This document shows, piece by piece, positions 31,682-33,532 of a DNA stretch of 33,532 nucleotides (positions within the stretch are counted from its first letter, which is position 1; the number at the start of each line of letters is the position of its first letter). The stretch lies in the NCBI RefSeq assembly GCF_019683595.1, contig NZ_JADGHZ010000024.1, positions 1 through 33,532 on the forward strand, given 5' to 3'. Both the position numbers and the translations under genes were made by a program. A model generated the notes under the pieces. That model was not told the DNA's origin. It saw nothing but the letters and a program-made list of their open reading frames with translations, and did not search any database. The DNA comes from Sphaerobacter sp. (GTDB taxonomy: Bacteria; Chloroflexota; Chloroflexia; Thermomicrobiales; Thermomicrobiaceae).

Positions 31682-33364
31682 ATGCCGCGCTTGCGTAGTG
31701 TGCTACCGGTAGGAAGTCCGCGGTGGGCCGTCCGGCTCGCTCAGTGGCACGCCCTGGGACTCGCGGACGACGACCTGGACAAGCCCAAGATCGCGATCGT
31801 CAACTCCTCATCGGAACTCGCCATCTGCTACAGCCATCTGGACCAGATCGCTGCCCGCCTCAAGCCCATCATCCGCGCAGCGGGTGGGGTGCCGTTCGAG
31901 GTCCGCACGACTGCCCCCAGCGACTTCATCACCAGCGTCGGGGGCCGGGGTGGGTACATCCTCTCCGCACGCGACCTGATCTCGTTCGACATCGAGGCGA
32001 TGGTCGAGGGCGCGTACCTGGACGGGATGATCTGCCTCTCCTCGTGCGACAAGACGCTGCCCGGTCACCTGATGGCCGCGGCACGGCTCGACATTCCGAC
32101 CCTCATCCTCGCGTGCGGCTACCAGCCGTCCGGCTGCTGCCGGGGTGAGCCGGTGGACATCGAAGAGGTGTTCGTCTCCGCCGTCCACCATGTCCTGGAC
32201 GGGACCGACGAGGGCCGCGAACGGCTGGCTGAGTGTGCCCGGGAGGCCATCGGTGGGCCCGGCGTCTGCTCGGGTCTCGGCACCGCGAACACGATGCACA
32301 TGGTCGCCGAAGCGCTGGGCATGACCCTGTTCGGCACCACGCCGGTCCAGGCGAACAGCCCGCGGATGTGGGAGGCCGTCGAGCGTGCTGGCCGCCGCGT
32401 GGTGGAGATGGTCCAGGAGGACCTCCGGCCGAGCCGGGTTCTCACCCCCGGGGCGTTCCGGAACGCGGCGACACTCCTCCTGGCGACCGGCGGATCGCTC
32501 AACGCCGTCAAGCATCTCCAGGCGATCGCTGAGGCAGGCCGGATCGACGTCGACCTCTTCGACCTGCTCAGCGAGCTCTACGATCGCGTTCCGCTCCTCG
32601 TCGAAGTGCGACCCAACGGGCAGACCTCCATCGAGGAACTCGAACAGGCGGGCGGCGCCGCGGAGTGCCTGCGGCGCCTCGCGTCCATCCTCGACCTCGA
32701 CGCACTCACGGTCGAGGGCACGGTGCTGGGCGACCTGCTGGAGCGCACGAGTGCCGGCGAGGCGTCATCGCGCATCGCCTCGCTGGAGTCCCCGGTCCGG
32801 CGCCAGAGCACGCTGATGCCGGTCCGGGGAACGCTGGCCCCGGGTGGCGCGCTGGTGCGGTCGACGGCGTGGGTGCAGGAACGCAGTGGCGAGCCGTTCC
32901 GTGGCCGCGCGATGGTCTTCCACGATCAGGACCGCATCGTCGAAGCGGTGCGCGACGGGCAGATTCAGCCGGGCACAGTGGTCGTGCTGCGCGGCATCGG
33001 CCCGCGCGGGCAGCCCGGCATGGGGATGGCCTCGTTCGCCGCCTTTGCCCTGGCGCGGCCGGAGCTGGTGGACCATGTGGCCCTCGTCACCGATGGGCAG
33101 ATCTCGGGCCTGGTCAATCAGGGGCTCGTGGTCGCCGAGGTGACGCCCGAAGCCGCGGTCCCGGACTCGCCGCTCGGTCGCGTGCAGGACGGCGACGAGA
33201 TCGTCGTGGACCTCAGCGCGCGGCGGGTGGACCTGCTGGTCGACGAGGCGACGCTCCGGCAGCGGGAGCCGTATCAGGGGCCGGAATCCCTGCCGGACGG
33301 CTGGCTGGGCGTCTACGCGCGGCTCGCCAGTGATCTACGAAGGGGGAACATCGTGAAGCCGTGA
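31682..33364 (+). CDS. IlvD/Edd-family iron-sulfur dehydratase
   Basis: A 560-residue dehydratase of the dihydroxy-acid / sugar-acid dehydratase family, which removes water from 2,3-dihydroxy acids or aldonic acids to give 2-keto acids. The three cysteines that bind the cluster are present: C49 (NSSSELAICYSHL), C122 (CLSSCDKTLPGH) and C196 (GVCSGLGTANTM). K124 follows in the CDK motif. The C-terminal part has GRAMVFHDQDRIVEAV and the family's VTDGQISG. Divergence in the first motif (SELAICYSHL) and its place in a transporter operon argue against housekeeping IlvD and for a catabolic sugar-acid or hydroxy-acid dehydratase. ATG 31682 follows GGGAGG, 10 nt after the permease stop, so they are co-expressed. 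Confidence 0.87.
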   Translation: MPRLRSVLPVGSPRWAVRLAQWHALGLADDDLDKPKIAIVNSSSELAICYSHLDQIAARLKPIIRAAGGVPFEVRTTAPSDFITSVGGRGGYILSARDLISFDIEAMVEGAYLDGMICLSSCDKTLPGHLMAAARLDIPTLILACGYQPSGCCRGEPVDIEEVFVSAVHHVLDGTDEGRERLAECAREAIGGPGVCSGLGTANTMHMVAEALGMTLFGTTPVQANSPRMWEAVERAGRRVVEMVQEDLRPSRVLTPGAFRNAATLLLATGGSLNAVKHLQAIAEAGRIDVDLFDLLSELYDRVPLLVEVRPNGQTSIEELEQAGGAAECLRRLASILDLDALTVEGTVLGDLLERTSAGEASSRIASLESPVRRQSTLMPVRGTLAPGGALVRSTAWVQERSGEPFRGRAMVFHDQDRIVEAVRDGQIQPGTVVVLRGIGPRGQPGMGMASFAAFALARPELVDHVALVTDGQISGLVNQGLVVAEVTPEAAVPDSPLGRVQDGDEIVVDLSARRVDLLVDEATLRQREPYQGPESLPDGWLGVYARLASDLRRGNIVKP

Positions 33365-33432
33365 GAAGGCTGAACCTGTAGGCAGAGCGGATGATTCGTG
33401 CTCGCAGTGAACTCGCGTAGAGGGAGGACAGC

Positions 33433-33532
33433 ATGGCGATTGTGGGACGCTGGCCGCGGGCGATCTTCTACGATTCGAAGACCACCCTGTTCGACTGGGC
33501 CTGGAGCTGGCGCGATGCCGCCCAGTCCTACC
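33433..33532 (+). CDS. HAD-like protein, N-terminal fragment (cut by window edge)
   Basis: Only the first 33 residues are visible. ATG 33433 follows AGGGAGGA. The sequence AIFYDSKTTLFDWAWSW resembles motif I of haloacid dehalogenase-like hydrolases (DxxxT followed by LFDW, as in type II 2-haloacid dehalogenases). The nucleophile aspartate is kept, but the usual DxYGT or DxDGT reads DSKTT. It lies 68 nt after the dehydratase and probably belongs to the same operon. Function cannot be assigned from this fragment. Confidence 0.6.
   Translation, partial: MAIVGRWPRAIFYDSKTTLFDWAWSWRDAAQSY

Noticed and set aside
31682-33364. Housekeeping dihydroxy-acid dehydratase (IlvD)
   Set aside because: The first cysteine motif and operon context differ from biosynthetic IlvD; no isoleucine-valine biosynthesis genes are present.

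Overview
The window looks like a chromosomal segment of a GC-rich, probably thermophilic member of the Chloroflexota, most likely class Thermomicrobia (Sphaerobacter-like). This is an inference from the high GC content and from the style of the solute-binding lipoproteins: twin-arginine signal, LLAAC/LLSAC lipobox, then a long linker rich in T, P, A and S. I ran no database search. I recognise 25 complete genes and one gene cut by the right edge. I see no rRNA, tRNA, CRISPR array, phage or insertion sequence.

Left part (1-12115): mostly housekeeping and signalling genes. On the minus strand are an M20 metallopeptidase/deacylase, a PAS-GAF hybrid sensor histidine kinase and a PAS-GGDEF-EAL cyclic-di-GMP enzyme. 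These are followed by class II fumarase (plus), a two-gene minus-strand unit (Mut7-C RNase-type protein with an N-terminal ubiquitin-like domain, and a small membrane protein), a GH31 alpha-glucosidase (plus) and an orphan Imm5-type immunity-like protein (plus). A degenerate tandem repeat with a hairpin lies between the convergent fumarase and Mut7-C genes.

Middle part (12116-28301): about 830 nt without a gene, holding a well-formed promoter and a leader of about 520 nt, opens a long plus-strand series. The order is LIV-type binding protein, LivH, LivM, LivG, LivF; NitT/TauT-type ATPase and permease; two tandem paralogous NMT1-like binding proteins; a second LIV-type binding protein with no permease of its own; a RutB-like cysteine hydrolase; an ACMSD-like amidohydrolase/decarboxylase with an altered HxH motif; and, behind its own promoter, a LigM/DesA-like tetrahydrofolate-dependent demethylase. 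A strong terminator separates this from a convergent MetF-type methylenetetrahydrofolate reductase. My reading is import of a methylated, possibly nitrogen-containing aromatic or heteroaromatic compound, transfer of its methyl group to tetrahydrofolate, recycling of that one-carbon unit by MetF, and hydrolysis or decarboxylation of the remainder. The substrate is unknown and no ring-cleavage enzyme is in view.

Right part (28302-33532): a divergent promoter region separates metF from a second plus-strand operon. It encodes an iron/polyamine-type (family 1) binding lipoprotein, a fused two-domain permease, an IlvD/Edd-family [Fe-S] dehydratase and the first 33 codons of a HAD-like protein. No ATPase for this transporter is in the window.
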